A stretch of 64,000 bases of DNA from contig NZ_FQWF01000005.1 in NCBI RefSeq assembly GCF_900129585.1, positions 62,001 through 126,000 of the forward strand, read 5' to 3'. This document shows positions 35,624 to 44,608 of this stretch, one piece after another (position 1 is the stretch's first letter; each line of letters opens with the position of its first letter). The notes beneath the pieces are model-generated. The model was not told the DNA's origin. It saw only the letters and a list, made by a program, of their open reading frames with translations, and ran no database searches. The DNA is from Flavobacterium micromati. Its GTDB lineage: Bacteria; Bacteroidota; Bacteroidia; Flavobacteriales; Flavobacteriaceae. A program made the translations under genes and the position numbers.

Positions 35624-37723
35624 ATGAATATCACAAAGAAAGCATCACCATTTTATTACTTACTTCTTTTTTACATTATTGTTAGTTTGTCAGTCAGAAT
35701 AATTCTTTTTTTCCATCCAATAACTCAAACTACATTTGCAGTGATTGATACTTTATCAGTATTTGTTTTTGGGTTTTTATCAGACTTTTTTGTTTTTGTT
35801 TTAATGAGTGGTTTTTTGTGGCTCTATCTTATTTTAATCTCTAACTCGAAATACCATAAACCTTATGGCTATATTATTTTTGGTGTTTTTATAGCACTGT
35901 TTCTTTACATTTTATCAGGAAAATCAGTGCTTAATGAATATGGTGGTGCGTTACCTAAAATTGGTTTGGTATTTGTCAGTTTGAAAACTATTTTATTTGG
36001 ATTGCTACTTTTTTTACCAAAATATAGAAGTCAAATTCGTTTTTGGTTATTTTCCTTCGTAATTTTTCTCTATGTAGTTTTGATTTTGCAAAACGGAATT
36101 AGTGAATACTTTTTTTGGAATGAATTTGGAGTACGATACAATTTTATCGCGGTAAATTATCTTATTTATACGAATGAAGTAATTGGAAATATAATGGAAT
36201 CATACCCTGTAATTCCTATATTTTCAGCCTTATTTATTATTGCAGGTTTAGTTACATATTTTATTGTAAAAAAATCAAGGAATTATATTGAAAACATTCC
36301 AACTTTTGTAGAGAAAATAAAAATTTCTGGAATTTACCTTTTACTTTTTGGACTATCATTACTTGCAATTCCATCACTATCAATTAAAGAAAATTCAACA
36401 AATATTTTCGCAAATGAATTGCAAGCAAACGGAATTTTTAAGTTTTATTTGGCCTTTATGAATAGCGAACTAGACTATTTTAAATTTTATAAGACCGTTC
36501 CTAAAGCTGATGCTTATGTGCAACTAAAGCAGCAAATTTCATTATTATCTGGAGAAACAACACTGAGACAGATTAAAAGTGAAGCGGCCGAAAACCATAA
36601 AAATGTAGTTCTCATTACTATTGAAAGTTATAGCGCTGAATTTATGAAAATGTACGGCAATGAACAAAATATCACGCCTTTTTTAGACAGTTTGGCAACA
36701 AAAAGTTTAGTTTTTACTAATTTATATGCTGTGGGAAATAGAACCGTTCGCGGTCTTGAAGCGGTTACTTTATGTTTACCTCCTACTGCAGGTGAAAGTG
36801 TTATTAAACGTAAAGATGACAAAAATAAGTTTTCAACGGGATCCATTTTTAGAAATAAAGGCTATGATGTAAAATTTATGTATGGCGGCGATGCTTTTTT
36901 TGATAATATGGAAGATTTTTTCGCAGGCAATAATTATGATATTGTAGATAAAAAAACTTTTGCACCGCACGAAATTACTTTTGATAATATTTGGGGAGTT
37001 TGTGATGAAGACATGTACAACAAAGCGATTACTATTATGAACAAAGAAGGACAATCAGGTAAGCCTTTTTTCAATCATATCATGACCGTTAGTAATCATA
37101 GACCTTTTACGTACCCAAATGGTAAAATTGATATTCCCGGCGATGCTAAATCTCGAGATGGCGGTGTAAAGTATACCGATTTTGCAATGAAAAAATTCTT
37201 TGAAAATGCCAAGAAACAATCTTGGTTTAATAACACAGTATTTGTCATTCTAGCAGATCATTGCGCATCAAGTGCAGGAAAAACAGAACTTCCAGCTGAT
37301 AAATACCGCATTCCAGCAATGATTTATTGTCCCGGTTTTGTAAAACCTCAATATTACACTAATTTGATGTCGCAAATTGACGTGATGCCAACGGTTTTAG
37401 GATTATTGAATTTTGATTATCAAAGTAAATTTTATGGTCAAGATGTTCTAAAATTAGATTATAAACCACGAGCTTTCATTGCAACATATCAGGATTTAGG
37501 TTTGATAAAAAACAATATTCTTACCATCATTTCTCCTAAGCAAAAAGTCAAACAATTTCAGTTAACATTGAGAAAAGGCCAAAAAGTGGCTCCTGAATTT
37601 CAAATTTATTACGACCAAATAGTACTAAAAAAAGAAAGAACCGATTTAGTACAAGAAACAATCGCCTATTATCAAACGGCATCGGATATTTTAAAAAAGC
37701 ATAAATATCAGAAAGTTAATTAG
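35624..37723 (+). CDS. LTA-synthase-family membrane sulfatase/phosphotransferase
   Basis: A 699-residue protein with about five membrane helices in the first 260 residues and a large extracytoplasmic alkaline-phosphatase-superfamily domain (about 325-650). Catalytic features of LtaS-type enzymes are visible: metal Glu in VVLITIESYSAEF, the nucleophile Thr in AVGNRTVRGLEA, and Asp-His in VILADHCASS. In Gram-negative bacteria such proteins transfer or cleave phosphoglycerol or phosphoethanolamine groups on envelope glycans or lipids. It has its own promoter-like box and is followed by a terminator, so it is a single gene. Confidence 0.92.
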   Translation: MNITKKASPFYYLLLFYIIVSLSVRIILFFHPITQTTFAVIDTLSVFVFGFLSDFFVFVLMSGFLWLYLILISNSKYHKPYGYIIFGVFIALFLYILSGKSVLNEYGGALPKIGLVFVSLKTILFGLLLFLPKYRSQIRFWLFSFVIFLYVVLILQNGISEYFFWNEFGVRYNFIAVNYLIYTNEVIGNIMESYPVIPIFSALFIIAGLVTYFIVKKSRNYIENIPTFVEKIKISGIYLLLFGLSLLAIPSLSIKENSTNIFANELQANGIFKFYLAFMNSELDYFKFYKTVPKADAYVQLKQQISLLSGETTLRQIKSEAAENHKNVVLITIESYSAEFMKMYGNEQNITPFLDSLATKSLVFTNLYAVGNRTVRGLEAVTLCLPPTAGESVIKRKDDKNKFSTGSIFRNKGYDVKFMYGGDAFFDNMEDFFAGNNYDIVDKKTFAPHEITFDNIWGVCDEDMYNKAITIMNKEGQSGKPFFNHIMTVSNHRPFTYPNGKIDIPGDAKSRDGGVKYTDFAMKKFFENAKKQSWFNNTVFVILADHCASSAGKTELPADKYRIPAMIYCPGFVKPQYYTNLMSQIDVMPTVLGLLNFDYQSKFYGQDVLKLDYKPRAFIATYQDLGLIKNNILTIISPKQKVKQFQLTLRKGQKVAPEFQIYYDQIVLKKERTDLVQETIAYYQTASDILKKHKYQKVN

Positions 37724-37726
37724 CAT

Positions 37727-37764
37727 AAAAAAACGGGTACGATCAAAGTCTATCCCGTTTTTTA
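37727..37764 (+). terminator. Rho-independent terminator
   Basis: AAAAAACGGG pairs with CCCGTTTTTT around a 17-base loop, with additional TA/TA pairing, directly after the LTA-synthase-like gene. A- and T-runs on both sides allow it to act in both directions, serving also the minus-strand gene ending at 37788. Confidence 0.85.
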
Positions 37765-37773
37765 TTGGGCAAC

Positions 37774-37792
37774 TATTATTATTATTATTATT
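37774..37792. repeat. Short TAT trinucleotide repeat
   Basis: Six copies of TAT/ATT, overlapping the stop codon of the S1/P1 nuclease gene (37788-37790). Length change here would alter only the 3' untranslated side, since the stop is set by the first copy after GAA. Confidence 0.7.
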
Positions 37793-38786
37793 CTTTCTCA
37801 TTGATCAAACCAAAAAGGGTACCTTGGTTAAAAGTTTTTAAATCTTTTTTCAAATATTTAGTATTGCGTTGTGTAAGTTCGCTAGGATCTAATTTACTCA
37901 AATCAGGTTTACCTGCATTGACCCACGCAGTGTACCAAAAACTAGCCGTCACGGTAATTGCTTTTTTCATCTGCTTTTCTACCATTCCGTTTAGCTCTGT
38001 GTGAAATCTTCTGGCATATTCATCAGAATATAGTGTTCCACCGTATTTGTTTTTTACAATTACTCCAGAAGCATCTGTTACAAAGATTTTATTTTCAGGA
38101 GTTGAAGTTCTTAACTTTTTATCAGCTGCTAAAAGAGGTTCAACTAAACTGTGTGTATCAAACATCAATTCCCAAATTGCTTTATCAACATCTTCTAAAT
38201 AAATTCCTTCTGGTACATTTAGTTTATAATCGTTAACAAACAATTCAGGTAAGCGGCTTTCCCATAAGGAATGAATTCCTTTTTGATTTGTATTTTGTCC
38301 ATCGTGATTATCAGATGTATGCAAAGGCATGTGAGCATCAGCAATATAATGACCCAAATCACCTGCGATAAACAAGATTTCGTTCTTTCTTTTGTCTTTA
38401 AAAGCTTTAGTAAGCTTTGTCATCAAATCTTGAATATGCCAAGGCAAAATTCCGTTTTTTGTTAAAAACTTTTCATCATATTTTTTTTGAGCTTCATCCA
38501 TTGTTTTTGGAAAAGTAGTCACGTCGCCAAAATTTTCCATGTCAAAATAATGACGTGGTGGCTCTGATTTATCATTTAATACGTTTCTTCTTAAATCTGG
38601 TACGGTCGATTCTTGTGTGATATAATCGATATGATTGTAAAAAAAAGTTTGTAACGGTTTTGGCAAAGCTAATACCGCTGCCCTGTTAATCCGTTCATGT
38701 CCAATTACGCCCCATGACAAAAGTAAAAAAGCAGCAGAAATTATGGTTAAAGCAATAAACGTAGGTCTAATTTTAAAATTTTTCAT
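37788..38786 (-). CDS. S1/P1-type zinc nuclease
   Basis: A 332-residue secreted tri-zinc phosphodiesterase/nuclease. Signal-peptide cleavage before WGVIGHERINR leaves an N-terminal Trp, whose backbone binds zinc in P1 nuclease. Other ligands are in PRHYFDMENFG and GDLGHYIADAHMPLHTSDNHDG (Asp/His cluster). It probably degrades single-stranded nucleic acid for phosphate or nucleotides. I used ATG 38786; the longer frame to 38810 overlaps the promoter box at 38808-38815. A TAT repeat overlaps its stop codon. Confidence 0.9.
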   Translation of the reverse strand: MKNFKIRPTFIALTIISAAFLLLSWGVIGHERINRAAVLALPKPLQTFFYNHIDYITQESTVPDLRRNVLNDKSEPPRHYFDMENFGDVTTFPKTMDEAQKKYDEKFLTKNGILPWHIQDLMTKLTKAFKDKRKNEILFIAGDLGHYIADAHMPLHTSDNHDGQNTNQKGIHSLWESRLPELFVNDYKLNVPEGIYLEDVDKAIWELMFDTHSLVEPLLAADKKLRTSTPENKIFVTDASGVIVKNKYGGTLYSDEYARRFHTELNGMVEKQMKKAITVTASFWYTAWVNAGKPDLSKLDPSELTQRNTKYLKKDLKTFNQGTLFGLINEKE

Positions 38787-38807
38787 TAAATTTATTTTTT
38801 TGAGACA

Positions 38808-38815
38808 CAAATGTA
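38808..38815 (-). promoter_or_regulatory. Candidate -7 box of the S1/P1 nuclease gene
   Basis: TACATTTG on the minus strand, 22 bases before the chosen start at 38786. It supports that start over the upstream one, which would fall inside this box. The -33 region is not convincing. Confidence 0.45.
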
Positions 38816-38883
38816 TTTCTTTATTTCGTTTTCAGAAAAAAAACCGTTTAAGATTCTGTTAATTAACTAAGAAAATAAGCACT

Positions 38884-39624
38884 ATGTTTCGACATCAAGG
38901 AAAAAACAGAACTTTTATCCACAACCTACAGCTAGCAGCTATATTGTCATTAGTAGCCGGAATTGTTAATATCACTGGTGTTTTGTCGATACAAACATTA
39001 ACTACAAATGTAACAGGTCATTTTGCCTTTTTTGCCGAGGAAGTTATGAAACGAGATTATACCGCAGCGATCACTTTTTTACTATTGATTCTTTTCTTTC
39101 TTTTTGGAGCATTTATTTCAAATTTTCTAGCCGAATTAATTTATAAAAAACGGACTAATTTATCTCATGTAATTCCCATTTCGCTTGAAATGATAATTTT
39201 ATTTAGCGTTGGTTATTTTGGTTCTCAAACTCAATTGTCAAGTCTCGAGGGAAAATGGATCGCTTTTTCAATGCTTTTTGCAATGGGGATGCAAAATGCT
39301 ATGGTTACAAAAATCTCTCAATCAATCGTAAGAACGACACATTTAACGGGTCTCTTTACCGATCTAGGAATTGAATTATCGCAATTATTTTTTTATAAAA
39401 AAATTGAAGAAAAGAAAAAATTAAAATCAAGTATTTACCTTCGATTATCAATCATAATTTTCTTTTTTCTTGGGTGTTTTTTAGGTGGTTTTGTGTATCA
39501 TGTATTAGAAATGAAAACACTTTTTGTTGCAGTTGCATTTCTTTTGATAGCACTTTTATATGACTATATCCGATTAAAATTTTATATTATCAAACGTAAA
39601 ACACTGCGCTACAATACTAAGTAA
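38884..39624 (+). CDS. YoaK/DUF1275 family membrane protein
   Basis: A 246-residue inner-membrane protein with about six helices. DUF1275 hallmarks are visible: ILSLVAGIVNITGVLSI near the start, TTNVTGHFAFFAEEV, AMGMQNAMVTKISQSIVRTTHLTG split in the middle, and DLGIELSQLFF. Function of the family is unknown; a transport role has been suggested. Its 3' end overlaps that of the convergent YeiH-family gene by 8 bases (39617-39624). Confidence 0.88.
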   Translation: MFRHQGKNRTFIHNLQLAAILSLVAGIVNITGVLSIQTLTTNVTGHFAFFAEEVMKRDYTAAITFLLLILFFLFGAFISNFLAELIYKKRTNLSHVIPISLEMIILFSVGYFGSQTQLSSLEGKWIAFSMLFAMGMQNAMVTKISQSIVRTTHLTGLFTDLGIELSQLFFYKKIEEKKKLKSSIYLRLSIIIFFFLGCFLGGFVYHVLEMKTLFVAVAFLLIALLYDYIRLKFYIIKRKTLRYNTK

Positions 39625-40591
39625 AGTACAGTATCGAATATAATGCGGCAGTAGATATAAAAAGCCACAGTAAAAAACCTTGAAAAAGTGGTTTAAAACC
39701 AACTGATTTTAGCGCTGTGAAATTCAACCCAGCTCCTATTAAAAACAAAGTGAGCGTCAATCCTATTTTAGCAATTGTAACTAAAAAAGGCGAAATAAGA
39801 GCGACTTGCAAAACGTAAGTATTCATAAGCATTGCCAAAATAAATAATCCAATAAAATAGGGAATTTTTATTCTTGTAGATCTATTCTTAAAAATAAACG
39901 ATGTTAATAAAGCAACGGGAACAATCCATAAAGCTCGAGCTAGCTTTACAGTTGTCGCAATTTGAAGTGCTTCAGCACCATATTTATTGGCTGCACCTAC
40001 TACTGAACTTGTGTCGTGAATAGCAATGGCGCACCACAAACCAAATTGTTGTTGTGACATCTCTAACCAATGACCTATTGCTGGAAATAAAAATAAAGCA
40101 ATCGAATTCAGAATAAATATTACTCCAAGCGCAACAGAAGTTTGCTTTTCATTTGATTCAATAACCGGAGCGATTGCCGCAATAGCACTCCCGCCGCAAA
40201 TGGCAGTTCCACAAGAAATTAAATGGGAGGTTTTCTTTTCAATATCCAACCACTTTCCAAGAAAAAAACCTAAAATCAATGTACAAAATATAGATAAAAT
40301 TGTAAATAAAAATCCCTGCTTCCCTGCCGACATGGCGGCATTAATATTCATTCCAAAACCTAGTCCCACAACCGAAAATTGCAGTAAAACATTTGTAATT
40401 TTATAATTGTATTGTAAGAACGGATGTCCAGAAATATTTGCTACCAGTAAACCAAGCAGCAAAGCTATCGGTGGAGAAACATATCCCGAAAGACAAAATA
40501 GAATTAGTAATAAAAAAATTATTTTTTTAATCGTTGGTCGATTAGAAAAACTGGGATTGTATTTTTTATGTGTTAAATGACGATTTTTCAA
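39617..40591 (-). CDS. YeiH/UPF0324 family putative exporter
   Basis: A 324-residue protein with about ten membrane helices. Family features: LGLLVANISGHP, VVGLGFGMNINAA, LISCGTAICGGSAIAAIAPVI (the GTAICGGSAIAA signature), and AIHDTSSVVGAA. Members are called putative sulfate or sulfonate exporters; evidence is thin. The start is a TTG at 40591: no in-frame ATG exists before MNINAAM, which would remove the first helix. The gene lies downstream of a LysR regulator on the same strand with a LysR-type dyad between them, so it is probably the regulated target. Confidence 0.88.
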   Translation of the reverse strand: MKNRHLTHKKYNPSFSNRPTIKKIIFLLLILFCLSGYVSPPIALLLGLLVANISGHPFLQYNYKITNVLLQFSVVGLGFGMNINAAMSAGKQGFLFTILSIFCTLILGFFLGKWLDIEKKTSHLISCGTAICGGSAIAAIAPVIESNEKQTSVALGVIFILNSIALFLFPAIGHWLEMSQQQFGLWCAIAIHDTSSVVGAANKYGAEALQIATTVKLARALWIVPVALLTSFIFKNRSTRIKIPYFIGLFILAMLMNTYVLQVALISPFLVTIAKIGLTLTLFLIGAGLNFTALKSVGFKPLFQGFLLWLFISTAALYSILYFT

Positions 40592-40664
40592 AATAGCTGA
40601 TTGTGCATTACTCTACAAAGATCTTGCGTATATACAACTTTTAAAAATCATAAAAAATAATCTG

Positions 40665-40683
40665 TTATAACTTTAAGTTATAA
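40665..40683. promoter_or_regulatory. Candidate LysR-type operator
   Basis: A perfect dyad, TTATAACTT + one base + AAGTTATAA, containing ATAAC-N5-GTTAT and the T-N11-A spacing of LysR-type boxes. It begins at the lysR stop codon and ends about 74 bases before the YeiH-family start. It could be the activation site for that gene; a chance AT-rich palindrome cannot be excluded. Confidence 0.45.
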
Positions 40684-41561
40684 TAGTTAAAAATGTTTTT
40701 AAGAAACAAATCGGAAAGCGCGTCTTGTTTTCCTTGCAGACTTATAATATAAAAATAACGTTCAATGCTAAGATTTTGAACATCTAAAATCGTCAGCTCT
40801 TTATTTTTTAATTCTTTTTCAATCGAATGAATCGATAAAAAAGCTACACAATCAGAATTTAATAAATACGATTTTATACTCTCAGTACTGCCAAGTTGCA
40901 TTTCAATATTCAAATTTGAAAATTTTATTCCAAAAGGCTTCAATGCATGTTCAATAACTTCAAGTGTTCCAGATCCTTGTTCTCGGATTAGAAAATTCAT
41001 CTTTATTAGATCCTCGTGAGTAACATAATCTAGTTTTGTTAAAAAGTGAGCGCTATTGCAAACTAAAACTAACTCATCCTTTATAAACTCAGTATATTTA
41101 ATCGATTTATTTTTTGACTGACCTTCTACAATGCCTATTTCAATTTCCTGTTTGATTAATGCACTTTCAATTTGCTCGGTATTGCCGTTCAATAAATTAA
41201 CCTTTACCTCTTTTAATTTGTTATGGAAAAGAGCAAGAAGTGGCGGAATTATATATTGAGATATTGTTGTGCTCGCTCCCACTCGCAACAATCCAACACG
41301 CTCATCAATCAGCGCACTCATATCAAAATCTATTTTACGATAGTATTCAAAAATGCTTTTTGTGTGTTCTAATAATACTTCTCCCGCAGAGGTAAGTAAA
41401 ATTTTAGAACCATTTCTTTCAAAAAGTTTTATTTTATATTGCTCTTCTAACTCTTTTATATGCTTTGAAATCGCAGGTTGTGTTATAAATAGTTCAGTTG
41501 CAGCTTTGGTAAAACTCAACCTATTTGCCACTGTATAAAACACCTTTAGTCTAAAATCCAT
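40665..41561 (-). CDS. LysR family transcriptional regulator
   Basis: A 298-residue regulator. The N-terminal winged helix-turn-helix (about 1-60) reads FYTVANRLSFTKAATELFIT then PAISKHIKELEE, the LysR signature; the rest is a periplasmic-binding-protein-like effector domain (about 90-298), with the GLLRVGASTTISQYIIP opening typical of CysB/CbbR-like proteins. It is 73 bases upstream of the YeiH-family gene on the same strand, a pairing also seen for yeiE-yeiH in enterobacteria. Probably regulates that exporter in response to a sulfur or small anionic effector; the effector is inferred. Confidence 0.92.
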   Translation of the reverse strand: MDFRLKVFYTVANRLSFTKAATELFITQPAISKHIKELEEQYKIKLFERNGSKILLTSAGEVLLEHTKSIFEYYRKIDFDMSALIDERVGLLRVGASTTISQYIIPPLLALFHNKLKEVKVNLLNGNTEQIESALIKQEIEIGIVEGQSKNKSIKYTEFIKDELVLVCNSAHFLTKLDYVTHEDLIKMNFLIREQGSGTLEVIEHALKPFGIKFSNLNIEMQLGSTESIKSYLLNSDCVAFLSIHSIEKELKNKELTILDVQNLSIERYFYIISLQGKQDALSDLFLKNIFNYYNLKL

Positions 41562-41578
41562 ATTTCACTTGTATTACA

Positions 41579-43606
41579 TTAAAATAATCCGTTGTATTTT
41601 CGAACAAACCACTCCGTTACTAACGCTATCGAAATTAATATTAGTAAGTAGATCCAATCAATTAAAGGAGTTTTAGAAACAATATCTTTCTGAATTGCTT
41701 TATAATCATCATTTTCCAAAAGTACTTTTACCAAAGCATCAATTTGATCAGGATAAAACTCTTTGCCTTTTGTGTGTGATGCTAATTGCGACAATTTTTC
41801 TACATCGGGATTAATAAATTGTTTTTCGATATCAAAATCAAGAATTTCAAAACTACTGGAATAGGTAGAATTTGAATTTAATTCTTTTACTGAAAATTTA
41901 TAAGAACCTGCTATTAATCCATCAAGGTTGACTTTGTAAATATTGTTTCCTTTTAATAAATCGTAATCCTTAATTTCCTTTGTTTTACTATTTGTTAATC
42001 TAATAGTCAAACGAGCTTTTTCGTCAAATTCATAGTTTTTATTAAAATATTTAGCTGTAATTTCAATCGCGTCTCCAAAATTATAAAAGCGATCATGTTC
42101 CACTACCAGTGATTGTTTAGTATTTTTACTAGCTAAAAACTGAATTATTTTATCAATAAAAATATCAAATTTTTCAAATGATTGATTGTTAACGTGCGTT
42201 TGTAGTCGCCACTTCCAACTGTTTTCACCCAAAAGATAAGCAGCTCGACTACCTTGATTTTCTGTGAATGCTAATATTGGTGCTCTAGTTTCTATGTTTC
42301 TAATTTTAGAAGAAAGTAAAACCGATACATCATCTTTTATATTTATAGTTCCGAAAGTATTTTGCAAAGGAGGAAAATTTTCAAACCCAATATTTTCAGC
42401 ACTAAATAAATTAAACTGCGTATTAAAAACGGACAAATAATCTTCTTTTCCACCGCTCATTTTAAAGATAAAATTATTTTGTTGTTGGTTCAAAAAATTA
42501 AAATCAGTGCTATTGCCCGTTATTACAAAAGTATTGATTCTTAATTTTTTGTTAGTATCAAAAATAGTTTTAAAATCAGTTGTGGGTTGGTATAAAATAA
42601 GAACATTGTAATCTTGTAGCGATTTAATTTCAGTTGGCTTAACAATTGTGACTTTACGCTGTACATTAGATTCAATCGCTCTTTTTAGAGCTCCCAGATC
42701 AGGATGACTAATTGAGGAAATTATGGCAATATTGGTCTTTTGGTCTATTACTTCTACCGCAAAATTTTTGGTATTATTGAAAATGTTTTTTTCTTTTTCT
42801 CGAGATGAAATACTAGCTTTAAATACCTGTAAACCGATCTTTTCAGCGGGCAAGAGTACATTTACAGTTGCTGTTTTTCTCGAAGGCGAAAAAGCGATTG
42901 ATTGTTTACTGATAACTGAATTACCTTGCGAAATTATAAAATCAGCTGTAATGTTTTTAGTGCCAGAGTAATTTAAAAAGGCTTCAACTGGGAATTTGTT
43001 TTTGTGAAACGCATATTTGTTTACATTGAGTTGATTGATTTTAAAATCTAAAAAAGTAGTTGTATCACCTACTATTACCGGATACACCTTTTTATCATCG
43101 TCAAAACTATAGACATAATCATTTCCCGAGGTTTGATTTCCATCAGTAATCAAAATCGTTGGATAGATTTGGTTTTTATAAATACTTTTTAAACTTGTAG
43201 CAACTACATCTATATTAGACTGAATTCCGTTAAAATTAAATGTGTCTGAAGGTTCAAAATCTGATGAAAACTGATACGATTGCACGTTAAATTTCTGTTG
43301 TAGATCTTTATTGGATTGTAATTTTTTAAATATTTCTACTATTTTTTCTTCGGATTTTAAAAATGCAATCGAAGTCGAATTATCTACAACAAGAGGCAAC
43401 GGTGTTTTTACTATCTCCAGCGTTTTCGTGGTTATTATTGGATTTATTAATAACAATAAAATGCAAAAAATGGATAAAAAACGTAAAAAAGCCAAAAACC
43501 AACCGACTTTCGATTTGTTTTTGGCTTTATAAATATATTGAAAATATGAAAAACTCCCAGCTATTAGTAAAGAAACAAGTAATAATAGTATGTTGTTTGT
43601 GGTCAT
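41579..43606 (-). CDS. Membrane protein with VWA-like domain, unknown function
   Basis: A 675-residue protein with two N-terminal membrane helices (about 4-20 and 36-57), a large extracytoplasmic part, and one C-terminal helix (IDWIYLLILISIALVTEWFV). The region from about 75 resembles a von Willebrand A-like fold: PLPLVVDNSTSIAF stands where the MIDAS DxSxS motif would be, as DNSTS, and LITDGNQTSG is a second metal-site-like loop. Bacteroidetes have similar proteins near aerotolerance (Bat) genes, but no other Bat gene is here. The ATG at 43606 is preferred over a frame from 43630. Function not recognised. Confidence 0.78.
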   Translation of the reverse strand: MTTNNILLLLVSLLIAGSFSYFQYIYKAKNKSKVGWFLAFLRFLSIFCILLLLINPIITTKTLEIVKTPLPLVVDNSTSIAFLKSEEKIVEIFKKLQSNKDLQQKFNVQSYQFSSDFEPSDTFNFNGIQSNIDVVATSLKSIYKNQIYPTILITDGNQTSGNDYVYSFDDDKKVYPVIVGDTTTFLDFKINQLNVNKYAFHKNKFPVEAFLNYSGTKNITADFIISQGNSVISKQSIAFSPSRKTATVNVLLPAEKIGLQVFKASISSREKEKNIFNNTKNFAVEVIDQKTNIAIISSISHPDLGALKRAIESNVQRKVTIVKPTEIKSLQDYNVLILYQPTTDFKTIFDTNKKLRINTFVITGNSTDFNFLNQQQNNFIFKMSGGKEDYLSVFNTQFNLFSAENIGFENFPPLQNTFGTINIKDDVSVLLSSKIRNIETRAPILAFTENQGSRAAYLLGENSWKWRLQTHVNNQSFEKFDIFIDKIIQFLASKNTKQSLVVEHDRFYNFGDAIEITAKYFNKNYEFDEKARLTIRLTNSKTKEIKDYDLLKGNNIYKVNLDGLIAGSYKFSVKELNSNSTYSSSFEILDFDIEKQFINPDVEKLSQLASHTKGKEFYPDQIDALVKVLLENDDYKAIQKDIVSKTPLIDWIYLLILISIALVTEWFVRKYNGLF

Positions 43607-43675
43607 AGTATGGTAGTATTCGATAATCAATTTAGTTTGTCAATAGCTACTGTAAACTAAATACTAATCACTTTT

Positions 43676-44422
43676 TTAAGTAAGCATTCCACCACACACA
43701 TTCATTACTTGTCCTGTTATGTACGCACTCATATCGGAAGCGAAGAAAAGACAAGCATTAGCAACATCTTCTGTTGTTCCACCGCGTTTCAACGGGATTC
43801 CGTCTCTCCATCCTTTAACAACATCTTCATTCAATTTTGCAGTCATTTCAGTTTCAATAAAGCCTGGCGCAATTACATTGCAACGAATGTTACGAGATCC
43901 GAGTTCTAAAGCAACTGATTTAGAAAAACCAATAACACCAGCTTTTGATGCTGCATAATTAGTTTGTCCAGCGTTTCCTTTTACACCCACAACTGAACTC
44001 ATATTGATAATAGATCCAGAACGCTGCTTCAAAAAAGTACGTTGAATCGCTTTAGTCATGTTAAAAACTGATTTCAAGTTTACATCCATTACTTTATCAA
44101 AATCTTCTTCAGACATACGCATGAGCAAGTTGTCCTTAGTAATTCCAGCATTGTTTATCAATATATCCACGGTTCCAAATTCAGCAATAACGGCATCGAC
44201 AAACGTTTGAGCTTCATTAAAATCAGCAGCATTTGATTGATATCCTTTTGCCTTAATTCCAAGAGCGTTTAATTCATTTTCTAATGCAACGGCTGATTCT
44301 ACTGATGAGCTGTATGTAAAAGCAACATTTGCTCCATGTTTTGCAAAAACTTGCGCAATTCCTTTCCCTATTCCTCGGCTAGCGCCTGTTATAATGGCAA
44401 CTTTTCCTTCTAGTAATTTCAT
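43676..44422 (-). CDS. fabG: 3-oxoacyl-[acyl-carrier-protein] reductase
   Basis: A 248-residue short-chain dehydrogenase of fatty-acid elongation. NADPH loop TGASRGIGKGIA (about 12-23), NNAGIT, the catalytic Ser in INMSSVVG, and Tyr/Lys in NYAASKAG; the C-terminus ACLFFASDMSAYITGQVMNVCGG is typical FabG. Many SDRs look alike, but these motifs and length fit FabG best. The start is ATG 44422, preceded by the RNA-like element at 44459-44526 and a TATATTTG box, which place a structured leader before fabG. Confidence 0.93.
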   Translation of the reverse strand: MKLLEGKVAIITGASRGIGKGIAQVFAKHGANVAFTYSSSVESAVALENELNALGIKAKGYQSNAADFNEAQTFVDAVIAEFGTVDILINNAGITKDNLLMRMSEEDFDKVMDVNLKSVFNMTKAIQRTFLKQRSGSIINMSSVVGVKGNAGQTNYAASKAGVIGFSKSVALELGSRNIRCNVIAPGFIETEMTAKLNEDVVKGWRDGIPLKRGGTTEDVANACLFFASDMSAYITGQVMNVCGGMLT

Positions 44423-44458
44423 ATTCAAAAATTAATTTATTTTTTATTTGGAGCTATT

Positions 44459-44526
44459 CCTGCTATCCATTGCAATCTTTTCTATTTTTAAAGAAAAAAT
44501 AGAAAAGGATTTCCATTGCTATCAGG
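44459..44526 (-). ncRNA. Dispersed structured repeat, copy C (leader of fabG)
   Basis: Minus strand: CCTG and CAGG close the element; inside, GATAGCAATGGA and AATGGATAGC flank a 13-bp perfect hairpin (CTTTTCTATTTTT with its complement around 5 bases). The words match those of copies A and B (GATAGnAGTGGA ... AACGGATAGC), but the second hairpin is missing. It starts about 17 bases after a TATATTTG box (44543-44550), so it would form most of the fabG 5' untranslated region. Whether it regulates or is a passive repeat is unknown. Confidence 0.5.
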
Positions 44527-44542
44527 GCTAAAAACTAATTGT

Positions 44543-44550
44543 CAAATATA
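44543..44550 (-). promoter_or_regulatory. Candidate -7 box of fabG
   Basis: TATATTTG on the minus strand, a full match to TAnnTTTG, 121 bases before the fabG start and just before the structured element. No -33 TTG was identified. Confidence 0.45.
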
Positions 44551-44608
44551 TAATAATTCCTTTCTTAAAAAAAATTTCACTTTCAATAAAAAGCATAAAA
44601 CTTCCTTT

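Noticed and set aside
37774-37792. TAT repeat as a phase-variable tract
   Set aside because: It lies at and after the stop codon; unit changes would not alter the protein, and it is not at a promoter.
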